From Candidatus Limimorpha equi (GTDB taxonomy: Bacteria; Bacteroidota; Bacteroidia; Bacteroidales; F082): a DNA stretch of 7,392 nucleotides. The translations under genes and the position numbers were made by a program. The notes under the pieces are model-generated. The model was not told the DNA's origin. It ran no database searches and worked only from the letters and a program-made list of their open reading frames with translations. Below, piece after piece: positions 1 to 6,211 of the stretch (position 1 is the first letter of the stretch; each line of letters begins with the position of its first letter). The DNA lies in NCBI GenBank assembly GCA_018065885.1, contig JAGHSL010000234.1, forward strand, positions 1 to 7,392, written 5' to 3'.

Positions 1-12
1 AAGAGAAATGAA

Positions 13-52
13 AAATGGCGTAACTTTTGGTTGTCACCTTGTTACGCCATTT
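13..52 (-). terminator. Terminator-like hairpin after tRNA-Ser(CGA)
   Basis: A perfect 12-bp inverted repeat (13-24 with 41-52, core ATGGCGTAAC/GTTACGCCAT) encloses a 16-base loop. Read on the minus strand it lies 6 bases past the tRNA 3' end and runs into T-rich sequence (complement of the A-run 11-15). This fits a rho-independent terminator for the tRNA transcript. The loop is longer than usual for such terminators. Confidence 0.7.
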
Positions 53-58
53 GTTCAG

Positions 59-145
59 CGGAGAGAAAGGGATTCGAACCCTTGGACCACAAATGTGGTC
101 AACGGTTTTCGAGACCGCCCCGATCGACCACTCCGGCATCTCTCC
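59..145 (-). tRNA. tRNA-Ser, anticodon CGA
   Basis: On the minus strand this folds as a class II (long variable arm) serine tRNA. The acceptor stem is GGAGAGA (145-139) with TCTCTCC (66-60) and discriminator G at 59. The anticodon loop reads CTCGAAA, giving anticodon CGA, which decodes UCG. The variable arm is a 6-bp stem GACCAC/GTGGTC with an ATTT loop. The T arm is AAGGG-TTCGAAT-CCCTT. CCA is not encoded (GCTGAA follows the acceptor stem). It lies 44 bases downstream of tRNA-Ser(TGA) on the same strand. I see no promoter of its own in the gap, so it may depend on read-through of the intervening hairpin. Confidence 0.96.
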
Positions 146-160
146 TTTACAGGTTCGGGT

Positions 161-187
161 AAAATAAAAGCGACTTGCGAGTCGCTT
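161..187 (-). terminator. Hairpin between the two tRNA-Ser genes
   Basis: AAGCGACT (168-175) and AGTCGCTT (180-187) form a perfect 8-bp stem with a 4-base loop. On the minus strand it starts 3 bases after the tRNA-Ser(TGA) 3' end and is followed by TTATTTTA. This resembles a compact intrinsic terminator. It could instead be a processing hairpin in a two-tRNA transcript. A partial terminator would make the downstream tRNA-Ser(CGA) less abundant. Confidence 0.65.
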
Positions 188-189
188 GG

Positions 190-274
190 CGGAGACAGAG
201 GGATTCGAACCCCCGAAGCCTTTCGGCTTAACGGTTTTCAAGACCGCCGCTATCGACCACTCAGCCATATCTCC
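190..274 (-). tRNA. tRNA-Ser, anticodon TGA
   Basis: A class II serine tRNA on the minus strand. The acceptor stem is GGAGATA (274-268) with TGTCTCC (197-191), containing one T-G wobble, and discriminator G at 190. The anticodon loop CTTGAAA gives anticodon TGA, which reads UCA and probably other UCN codons. The variable arm is AAGCC-GAAA-GGCTT. The T arm is GGGGG-TTCGAAT-CCCTC with one G-T wobble. CCA is not encoded. A Bacteroidota -7 box ends four bases before the 5' end, so the leader must be very short. Confidence 0.96.
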
Positions 275-278
275 GCTG

Positions 279-308
279 CAAAAGTACAAAAATTATCAAT
301 CAAGCAAG
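279..308 (-). promoter_or_regulatory. Promoter for the tRNA-Ser genes
   Basis: On the minus strand TACTTTTG (complement of 279-286) matches the Bacteroidota -7 consensus TAnnTTTG exactly. A CTTG (complement of 305-308) lies 18 bases upstream as a candidate -33 element. The -7 box ends 4 bases from the tRNA-Ser(TGA) 5' end, so transcription would start at or just before the mature tRNA. Confidence 0.7.
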
Positions 309-457
309 TGTTTTGCGAAAAAAAAACTTTTCGACCGCATTTTTGAATGGTGGTGCGAATGTTAAGTAAAACTAAACCAAATTGATAAGTATTGTTTTGC
401 GTTTTCAAACTATTTTTCAATTCCATTCTAAATGCTGCTTGTTTCGCCCAAAATTTC

Positions 458-465
458 TATATTTG
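458..465 (+). promoter_or_regulatory. -7 promoter box of the TPR/HTH regulator gene
   Basis: TATATTTG at 458-465, followed by CA, is an exact match to the Bacteroidota -7 consensus TAnnTTTG. A CTTG at 438-441 is the nearest -33-like element but sits only 16 bases away, so that half is weak. Transcription would start near 470-473. This is downstream of the ATG at 432, so that ATG cannot be the start of a product made from this promoter. Confidence 0.65.
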
Positions 466-488
466 CAGTGCGAAAACGCTCCGAAAAA

Positions 489-2138
489 GTGAAAAACAGA
501 GGCGCAATAGAACGGATTCTGCTGTTTTTGCTCGTCATCCTTGCCGGATGTTCGGGCAAAAAATCGGCTTTTGATGTGCTTGATGCACCGCATCACGATG
601 CGGAACTCAGGCAAATCGCTGAACTGATGCAGGATAATCCTGAGATGGCGTTCGATAGCGTCGTGAAATATGAAAATGTGGCTGAAAATTGGTCCGTCGC
701 CGACCGCAACGAGTGGCATTTGCGTTATGTCGAATCGGCTTACAAGACCCGCCAGCTATTGGATAGTTGCCCTGATTTGGAGGAAGTTGCGCAGTATTAC
801 GACAGTTTGTCACTGCTTTTCCCCGAAGATGAAACTCTGCTCGGTTTGCAAGCACGCGCCTATTATTATAAAGGTGTGATGGCTTCGATGCAGAATGAAG
901 ATTTAGAGGCCACGCGCTCGTTTCTGCATGTGCTTTCCTTGATGGAAAAGAATGACCCGAATCAAGGAAATGCTGATGATAAGCGTTTCATTGCCTTGAC
1001 ACACACACGTTTAGGCGAAGTGCTCTATTATTACGGTATCAACGATTTGGCGCGTAAGGCTTTTATTCTGGCTGCCGATTTCTTCTCCGATTTGAACGAT
1101 ACGGTTGCGCTTGCTTCCATGTTGCGCAACGAGGCTGCCATTTGCCAGGCGGAGAAATCCTACGACTTGGCTCTGGCAAAATTCTCTGAGGCTCAGGGAC
1201 TTGTCCCGATCGGTTCCGTGGTTTTCTGTCATTCCATTGGGTGCAAGCTCTATGAAATGCAGCAATTCGACTCGGCAGCGGCTTATTTGGAGCGTTCTTT
1301 CGATTTGGAAGACCGTTTCGCCCGCACCGATGCGGCTTCGCGTTTGGCCGACATTTACCGTCGTAGCGGCGAATTGGAGAAAGAGGTCTATTACACGCGC
1401 TATTATGTCGGCAATGCCTTGATGGAATCGAATCTTGCATCAGCAAAAATGGAAATTGAGTTTCTGTGTTCTAACCATGAAAAGGAGGTTGAAGCCACTG
1501 GTGACACGAAGCAAAACGCCGATTTCCTGAAATATCTGATTCCTTTGGTTTCGGTTTTGGCCATATTTGGGATTCTGGTTTATGTGATTGTGAGAAACCG
1601 CCGCCGCATTAAACACATTGAGAAACAGATAACCACAATTGAGGAAAACAGGCAGAAAGATGAGATAAATGAAAAGTCGGGAAAAGAGCCAGCGATTACT
1701 CAAAAAAGCGACAATCAACTTAAAATAGGAAAATCCGCCTTTGATACGTTTGATGAAGCATGGCAGCATTTCAATGAATGTCAGGTTTGCATGAAGATTA
1801 AGAAATCGGTGAAGGGAAAGGACATCATGATTAAGAGCGTGGCGCAATATCCGCACATCAAGTTGAGTGAAAAGGATCTCATCGATTTGGTGCAAGCGGC
1901 AAATTCAAGTTTCGGCGATTTTTCCTTGCGTTTGCTGAACGCCTATCCCGAACTGACAACGGGCGATGTCAGGCATTGCGCTTTGGTGCTTTTGGGCATG
2001 AACGACGCGGAGATTGCGGCACTTGATGGCATCTCGTATAGTGGGACAAACCGAAGGACGAAGAAGATTTCCGGTGTCTTTAAGACCAATCTGAGCCTTC
2101 AGACCTTCCTGATGTCGTATTTGAAAAGTCTGTTTTAA
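489..2138 (+). CDS. Membrane-tethered TPR lipoprotein with C-terminal LuxR-like HTH (regulator)
   Basis: Predicted one-component membrane regulator of 549 residues from GTG 489. The order is: lipoprotein signal peptide (charged n-region, ILLFLLVILAG, lipobox LAGC with Cys21); helical TPR-like repeats at about 125-310 (for example LGEVLYYYGINDLARKAF); one membrane helix at about 348-370 followed by RNRRR; a charged coiled linker at about 370-410; and a C-terminal HTH at about 489-533 with the pattern YPELT-x-LLGMNDAEIAALDGIS, like the LuxR/GerE-type HTHs on many Bacteroidales TPR proteins. Inferred topology: TPRs in the periplasm, HTH in the cytoplasm, so an external cue could act on transcription. 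The frame is open back to ATG 432, but that puts 19 extra residues before the signal peptide and places the promoter box inside the gene. GTG 489 gives a normal 20-residue signal peptide. The gene is preceded and followed by its own spacers, so it is probably monocistronic. Ligand and target genes are unknown. Domains are certain enough; the start is moderately sure. Confidence 0.85.
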   Translation: MKNRGAIERILLFLLVILAGCSGKKSAFDVLDAPHHDAELRQIAELMQDNPEMAFDSVVKYENVAENWSVADRNEWHLRYVESAYKTRQLLDSCPDLEEVAQYYDSLSLLFPEDETLLGLQARAYYYKGVMASMQNEDLEATRSFLHVLSLMEKNDPNQGNADDKRFIALTHTRLGEVLYYYGINDLARKAFILAADFFSDLNDTVALASMLRNEAAICQAEKSYDLALAKFSEAQGLVPIGSVVFCHSIGCKLYEMQQFDSAAAYLERSFDLEDRFARTDAASRLADIYRRSGELEKEVYYTRYYVGNALMESNLASAKMEIEFLCSNHEKEVEATGDTKQNADFLKYLIPLVSVLAIFGILVYVIVRNRRRIKHIEKQITTIEENRQKDEINEKSGKEPAITQKSDNQLKIGKSAFDTFDEAWQHFNECQVCMKIKKSVKGKDIMIKSVAQYPHIKLSEKDLIDLVQAANSSFGDFSLRLLNAYPELTTGDVRHCALVLLGMNDAEIAALDGISYSGTNRRTKKISGVFKTNLSLQTFLMSYLKSLF

Positions 2139-2228
2139 ACAATTGAATATAAATGGTTTATAGCGATTTTGTTGAGAATTGTAGAGAAAGTATTTAATAT
2201 AATAAAGTGATGGTATCAAAGTATATTT

Positions 2229-2236
2229 TACTTTTG
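2229..2236 (+). promoter_or_regulatory. -7 promoter box of the GWxTD operon
   Basis: TACTTTTG exactly matches the Bacteroidota -7 consensus TAnnTTTG and lies 41 bases before the ATG at 2278. I see no good TTTG at the -33 position (the region is AATAAAGTGATGG). Transcription would start near 2242, giving an untranslated leader of about 35 bases that is A-rich and lacks a Shine-Dalgarno sequence. Confidence 0.6.
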
Positions 2237-2277
2237 TGCCTGCTAAATGAATCTGATAACAAAAATATGATTTTATA

Positions 2278-3747
2278 ATGAAGAAGATTTTATTCTTACT
2301 GTTAGGTTTGGCGTTGCCGTTTTGCACAATGGCACAACACAAGATTTTGAGGCCATACCTCAACACTACAACCTATTCGGCTCCCGGCGAAACGCCTTTT
2401 GTCGAAAACGCTATGGCTTTTGACTGCAAGACTGCTGTTTACCAGCAGTTTGAACCGGGTAAATTCCGCGCAACGGTCGAAATCAGCACCATCATTAAAC
2501 ATGAAGGTGCGGTGGCTGCCTACTCGAAAATTGCGCTCAATAGCCCTGTGGTCAGCGATACAGCAGCTTTGGATGGCGCTTTCATCGACCAACAGCGTTT
2601 TTCGCTTCCCAATGGCGAATATGAAATGGAGATTTCGGTGAAAGATGTGAATAATCCTAAAGGCCTGGCTGCTACTGAAAAATCTACGGTTGTCATTGAT
2701 TTTCCAAAGAATATGCCTGCCGTTTCAGACATTTTGCTTTACGACAGTTATGCAAAGGCTGCGAAACCTTCCACTTGCACGAAAAGCGGTCTGGATTTCG
2801 TGCCGCGCATCATCGGCTTCTATGGCGCAAAGGACACTAAACTGAATTTCTATACGGAATTATATAACAGCAACAGTCTTTATGCTGAAGGCAAGTATCT
2901 CGTCAGCTATTTCATTGAGTCCTGCGAATCGACATCGAAAATGAGTGGTTTCTGTTTCTCGAAACGTTATGATGTTGCCGAAGCCAATGTGCTGATGACC
3001 AGCATCGACATTTCCGAACTGCCGACCGGAAACTATTATCTCGTGGTGGAAATGCGCGACAGAAGCAACACTTTGGTTGCCTCCAACAGTGCCCGTTTCC
3101 AGAAAAGCAACCCGGGAGTGGGTTACGACATTGCCGACTTGAATTCGGTCTATATTGGAAACACTTTCGCTTCCGCCATTACTAATATCGACACTTTGAG
3201 TCAGTATATCAAGTATTTGGATCCTGTTTGTTCGGAAGCCGAAAGGAATTACATTCCTACGATGCTCCGCGAAGGCAATTTGAAAACCATGCAACAGTTC
3301 CTTTACAATTTTTGGAGCGAGCGTACCCCAATGAATCCTGCCGAAGGTTGGAACGATTATCTTGCCGCAGTCAAAAGCGTCAATGCGTCCTATACAACAA
3401 CCTCATTCCCAGGCTATCGCAGCGACCGTGGCTATGTCTTCCTGAAATATGGCGCTCCTGACCGAATCATGGAAAGTCCAAACGAACCAGGAGCCTATCC
3501 ATACGAAATCTGGCATTACTATGAGGTTGCAAATCAAAGGAATAAGCGTTTCGTTTTCATGACAAAGGATTTCGTCACCAACGATTATCATTTGATTCAT
3601 TCCGATGTCATCGGCGAAATCAACAATCCGCGCTGGCAACTTGAAATCTACTCCCGCATCTACGGCCATGGCTATGACGAAGGTGTCGACCAAACGCAAT
3701 ATGAAGGCGGCACAAGAGCTGGCGACTTATACAATAATCCAAGATAA
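2278..3747 (+). CDS. Secreted GWxTD-domain protein
   Basis: A 489-residue exported protein of unknown biochemical function. Residues 1-19 are a type I signal peptide (MKKILFLLLGLALPFCTMA, cleavage likely before Gln20). The Cys in it is not in a lipobox. The middle part (about 25-280) is rich in beta-strand-like sequence. The C-terminal part (about 290-470) matches the GWxTD domain known from Bacteroidota: FWSERTPMNP, then SDRGYVFLKYGAPDRI, PYEIWHYY, RFVFMTKDF and YHLIHSDV in the family order. The eponymous motif is altered here to GYRSD (residues 379-383), with W to Y and T to S. The ATG start gives an ideal signal peptide. The acyltransferase gene follows after 30 bases on the same strand with no promoter between, so the two are probably co-transcribed. 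An envelope-related role is an inference from export and neighbours. Assignment to the family is strong; function is open. Confidence 0.88.
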   Translation: MKKILFLLLGLALPFCTMAQHKILRPYLNTTTYSAPGETPFVENAMAFDCKTAVYQQFEPGKFRATVEISTIIKHEGAVAAYSKIALNSPVVSDTAALDGAFIDQQRFSLPNGEYEMEISVKDVNNPKGLAATEKSTVVIDFPKNMPAVSDILLYDSYAKAAKPSTCTKSGLDFVPRIIGFYGAKDTKLNFYTELYNSNSLYAEGKYLVSYFIESCESTSKMSGFCFSKRYDVAEANVLMTSIDISELPTGNYYLVVEMRDRSNTLVASNSARFQKSNPGVGYDIADLNSVYIGNTFASAITNIDTLSQYIKYLDPVCSEAERNYIPTMLREGNLKTMQQFLYNFWSERTPMNPAEGWNDYLAAVKSVNASYTTTSFPGYRSDRGYVFLKYGAPDRIMESPNEPGAYPYEIWHYYEVANQRNKRFVFMTKDFVTNDYHLIHSDVIGEINNPRWQLEIYSRIYGHGYDEGVDQTQYEGGTRAGDLYNNPR

Positions 3748-3777
3748 TTGCTGACGTTCCCATTCATAACTAATAAG

Positions 3778-4668
3778 GTGAGAAAAATCGGTTTTTATAT
3801 TGCAAAATTATGGGCTTACGGACTGGCTATCACGCCTTTCCGTTTGCTTTACTTGCGATCTGACATCTATTTTTTGCTTATCTATTACATTGCGCGATAC
3901 CGTCGTAAAGTTGTCCGACAGAATTTGCTCAATTCCTTCCCCGACAAGAGCCGTGCGGAGTTGAAAAGGATTGAAAAATCGTTTTATCATAATCTTTGTG
4001 ATGTCATTGTGGAGGCTTGTAAACTTTTGGTAATGAAACCAGAAGAGCTGAAAAAGCATGTACATTTCAAGAATCCGGAAATCATCATGCAGCTGTATGA
4101 AAAGCAGAAGAGCCTTTTCCTTGCTTTGCCCCATTCGGGCAATTGGGAGTGGCTCGGAAAGTTGATGCATACCCTTTCGCCCCATAAATGCGCCGCCATT
4201 TACAAGCGTATTCAAAATCCTGATTTTGATAAGTTCATCTATGATATGAGGACGAATTACAATCTTGACATGGAGCAAATGTTAGAAGCTCGCGTGGCTT
4301 TGAAGTATTTGCTGCAACGCAAGGAATACCTAAACATGGCGCTTATCGTTGCCGACCAGTCGCCAATGGGCTTGAAATCAGACTATTGGACGAAATTCCT
4401 TCATCAAGATACTTGCTGGTTCACTGGGGTGGAGAAAATTGCAAAACTGCTTGATTACGCAGTCGTGTTTGCGGGCATGAAAAGGGTGAAGCGTGGCTAT
4501 TATGAAGTGGAGTTTGAATTGCTTTATGAAGACGTGAAGGAAGCCTCAAATGGTTCTGTGATGGAAAAATACGTGAGATGTCTGGAAAAATTCATTCAGG
4601 AAAATCCAGATAATTGGCTTTGGTCACACCGAAGATGGAAACGGAAGAGAGCGGCGGAAAGTTTTTAA
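3778..4668 (+). CDS. Lysophospholipid/lipid A acyltransferase, LpxL/HtrB family
   Basis: A 296-residue inner-membrane acyltransferase. The family transfers acyl chains from acyl-ACP to lipid A precursors, so this is most likely a late lipid A (Kdo-independent or Kdo-lipid A) acylation enzyme. The N-terminal segment VRKIGFYIAKLWAYGLAITPF is the usual membrane anchor, followed by YRRKVVRQNLLNSFP, typical of the family. The catalytic H-X4-E motif is His119-Ser-Gly-Asn-Trp-Glu124. A downstream conserved block is ADQSP with a later KFL and TGVEKIAKLL. The GTG at 3778, preceded by AATAAG, is preferred because the protein then begins like its relatives. The frame is also open from TTG 3748, directly after the GWxTD stop. 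The stop codon (4666-4668) lies within the first unit of a 15-bp tandem repeat, so the last two residues are repeat-derived. Which acyl chain and position it modifies cannot be read from sequence. Confidence 0.9.
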   Translation: MRKIGFYIAKLWAYGLAITPFRLLYLRSDIYFLLIYYIARYRRKVVRQNLLNSFPDKSRAELKRIEKSFYHNLCDVIVEACKLLVMKPEELKKHVHFKNPEIIMQLYEKQKSLFLALPHSGNWEWLGKLMHTLSPHKCAAIYKRIQNPDFDKFIYDMRTNYNLDMEQMLEARVALKYLLQRKEYLNMALIVADQSPMGLKSDYWTKFLHQDTCWFTGVEKIAKLLDYAVVFAGMKRVKRGYYEVEFELLYEDVKEASNGSVMEKYVRCLEKFIQENPDNWLWSHRRWKRKRAAESF

Positions 4669-4750
4669 GTGGAAAGTTTTTAAGTGGAAAGTTTTTAAGT
4701 GGAAAGTTTTTAAGTGGAAAGTTTTTAAGTGGAAAGTTTTTAAGTGGAAA
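4661..4750 (+). repeat. Six perfect 15-bp tandem repeats
   Basis: The unit GTTTTTAAGTGGAAA is repeated six times without a mismatch (4661, 4676, 4691, 4706, 4721, 4736). The first unit contains the acyltransferase stop codon. As 15 is a multiple of three, every unit repeats the same codons. The acyltransferase frame reads SF-stop-VE in each unit, while the other two + frames (SGKFL and VFKWK) stay open throughout. Perfect copies point to recent expansion by slippage. Confidence 0.97.
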
Positions 4751-4773
4751 GATGAAAGGTAATAAAGTGAAAA

Positions 4774-4800
4774 GTGAGGAGTTAGGGGTGAGGAGTTAGG
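4774..4800 (+). repeat. 14-bp direct repeat, two copies
   Basis: GTGAGGAGTTAGG occurs at 4774-4786 and 4788-4800, a period of 14 bases. It lies between the 15-bp array and the 7-bp array, and the period is twice that of the following array. The sequence is G/A-rich, as in both neighbours. Confidence 0.9.
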
Positions 4801-4856
4801 AGGAAAGAGGAAAGAGGAAAGAGGAAAGAGGAAAAAGGAAAAAGGAAAAAGGAAAG
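4801..4856 (+). repeat. Eight 7-bp tandem repeats, pure purine
   Basis: Eight consecutive heptamers: four AGGAAAG (4801-4828), three AGGAAAA (4829-4849) and a final AGGAAAG (4850-4856). The + strand is uninterrupted purine from 4798 to 4858 (61 bases). Such tracts can slip during replication and can adopt non-B structures. I see no gene function. Confidence 0.95.
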
Positions 4857-4870
4857 AATAAGGATTACGA

Positions 4871-4938
4871 GTGCGCCCTGAAAGGGCAGCTTAACGGAGC
4901 AAAGGGCAAAGTGAGCGACAGCGAACGACACCCTTTGC
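4871..4938. repeat. REP-like element with two hairpins
   Basis: Two inverted repeats sit together. GCCCT/AGGGC at 4875-4887 is a 5-bp stem with a 3-base loop. GCAAAGGG (4899-4906) and CCCTTTGC (4931-4938) form an 8-bp stem around a 24-base loop that contains the near-repeat GCGACAGCGAACGAC. The wording GCGCCCTGAAAGGGC resembles interspersed palindromic elements I recall from Bacteroidota intergenic regions, but this is memory, not a search. It lies 33 bases upstream of the glycosyltransferase and could affect mRNA stability or attenuate read-through. Confidence 0.65.
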
Positions 4939-4971
4939 AAACAAAAAAATTTCAAGTCAAAAAAGTCCAAG

Positions 4972-6006
4972 ATGTTAAAATGTGCGGTTGTCATATTGAA
5001 TTATAACGGAAGACGGTTTTTTGAGCAGTTTCTGCCCAATGTGTTGGAAAACACCAATCGGGAACTGGCGGAAATCGTTGTGGCCGACAATGCTTCGACC
5101 GATGATTCCGTTGCATTTATGCAATCGCATTATCCCGACATCCGTTTGATTGAAAATGAGAGCAATGGCGGTTTCGCGACGGGTTACAACTTGGCTTTGC
5201 GACAGATTGAAGCTGAGTATTTCGTTTTGCTCAATTCCGACATCGAAGTAACTCCGCATTGGATTGAGCCGATCATCGAGATGATGGATTCGGACGAAAG
5301 CATTGCCGCCTGTCAGCCGAAAATCCTTTCTTATCACGACAAGACCAAATTTGAATATGCCGGTTCGTGCGGCGGTTTCATCGACAAATATGGTTATCCG
5401 TTCTGCCGTGGACGCATTTTCCAAAATCTGGAAACCGATGAAGGTCAATATGATACGCCATTAGAAGTGTTTTGGGCGACAGGAGCTTGCATGTTTGTCC
5501 GTGCCGAATTGTTTTTGAAACATGGTGGTCTCGATGATTCGTTTTTCGCACACATGGAGGAAATCGATTTCTGCTGGCGCATGAAAAATTTAGGTTATAG
5601 GATTTTCTGCTGTCCGCAGTCGAAAGTCTATCATATTGGCGGAGGCACCTTGCCGAAAAACTCGCCACGAAAGACGTATCTGAATTTCAGGAACAATCTT
5701 TCGTTGTTAGTTAAAAACCTGCCTGACAACAAGATACACCGTGTCATCGTCTACCGCATTTTCCTTGATTGGATAGCGGCATTCAAGTTTTTGATTGAAG
5801 GTGGCTTTGGCGACTTCAAGGCGGTTTTTCAAGCGCATGTCGATTTTTACAAACGTTTAGGCGCATTGCGTGAAAAACGCCGTCAGTTGCAACAGCACCA
5901 AGTGAGTTGCATTTATCAGCGCAACATCGTTTTTGACGGCATGTTGTTCGGGAAAAGAAAATTCAGCGATTTGAAGCCTGAACGTTTTTCCAAAACTTAC
6001 ATATAA
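4972..6006 (+). CDS. Glycosyltransferase family 2
   Basis: A 344-residue GT-A fold glycosyltransferase that moves a sugar from a nucleotide-sugar donor onto a glycan or lipid acceptor, probably at the cytoplasmic face of the inner membrane. Visible motifs, in order, are VVILNYNG (6-13, nucleotide site), DNASTDDS (39-46), NSDIEV (88-93, carrying the metal-binding Asp90), WATGACMFVR (acceptor region) and HMEEIDFCWR (195-203, supplying the likely catalytic acid/base). The pattern is that of rhamnosyltransferase-like GT2 enzymes. A hydrophobic amphipathic stretch at about 265-285 may hold it to the membrane. ATG 4972 starts exactly at the normal domain edge. No TAnnTTTG box is seen in the 303 bases upstream, so it may be expressed by read-through from the acyltransferase operon across the repeat tract. 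The sugar and acceptor are not predictable. O-antigen, lipooligosaccharide or capsule assembly are possible. Confidence 0.92.
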   Translation: MLKCAVVILNYNGRRFFEQFLPNVLENTNRELAEIVVADNASTDDSVAFMQSHYPDIRLIENESNGGFATGYNLALRQIEAEYFVLLNSDIEVTPHWIEPIIEMMDSDESIAACQPKILSYHDKTKFEYAGSCGGFIDKYGYPFCRGRIFQNLETDEGQYDTPLEVFWATGACMFVRAELFLKHGGLDDSFFAHMEEIDFCWRMKNLGYRIFCCPQSKVYHIGGGTLPKNSPRKTYLNFRNNLSLLVKNLPDNKIHRVIVYRIFLDWIAAFKFLIEGGFGDFKAVFQAHVDFYKRLGALREKRRQLQQHQVSCIYQRNIVFDGMLFGKRKFSDLKPERFSKTYI

Positions 6007-6011
6007 CAAAA

Positions 6012-6040
6012 TGGGAGCTTTTTCCGAACATTAACTCCCA
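6012..6040. terminator. Hairpin just after the glycosyltransferase
   Basis: TGGGAG (6012-6017) pairs with CTCCCA (6035-6040), and TT/AA can extend the stem past one bulged C. It begins 5 bases after the glycosyltransferase stop. On the + strand no T-run follows, so it is a poor intrinsic terminator for that gene, though it could protect the mRNA 3' end. On the minus strand it is followed by TTTTGTTA, a better terminator shape, and could stop transcripts entering from the right. Confidence 0.45.
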
Positions 6041-6082
6041 ACAATTATCCACGAATTACCCATTAATTTAGACCTATAGGTT

Positions 6083-6198
6083 CGGCTTTTTTGGAACGTA
6101 AAGACGCACGGCCGTGCGTCTCTACATGCCAGCAGACTGTGACACGACAAAAATCTTGCCTGTCATTTTCGCTTTCCGTTTGTCCGTCCGACAGTGAG
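6083..6198. repeat. 116-bp direct repeat, copy A, with palindromic core
   Basis: This segment recurs 344 bases downstream at 6427-6542 with about 10-12 differences. It contains a perfect 18-bp palindrome GACGCACGGCCGTGCGTC at 6103-6120, extending with one mismatch to 6098-6125. No reading frame of note lies inside. The palindromic core resembles interspersed repeats I recall from Bacteroidota genomes (unverified). It may be a non-autonomous mobile element or a structured RNA; no transposase is in the window. Confidence 0.85.
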
Positions 6199-6211
6199 GG
6201 CTTTTTTCAAA

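Noticed and set aside
8..346. Open frame of 112 codons across the left end, + strand
   Set aside because: It runs antisense through both tRNA genes and their terminators. The RDSNP and RGIRTPEA residue patterns are the familiar by-products of translating tRNA-Ser complements.
2139..2182. ACAATT/AATTGT inverted repeat after the regulator gene as a terminator
   Set aside because: The arms are six AT-rich bases with a 32-base gap and no following T-run, easily expected by chance.
4614..4799. 61-codon frame with SGKFL repeats
   Set aside because: It starts inside the acyltransferase in another frame and consists of the 15-bp array. No independent start signal is seen, so it is noted only as a possible frameshift extension.
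4798..4858. Mirror-repeat triplex (H-DNA) site
   Set aside because: The tract is pure purine, but the AGGAAAG units are not mirror symmetric (only the three AGGAAAA units are), so the case is weak without measurement.
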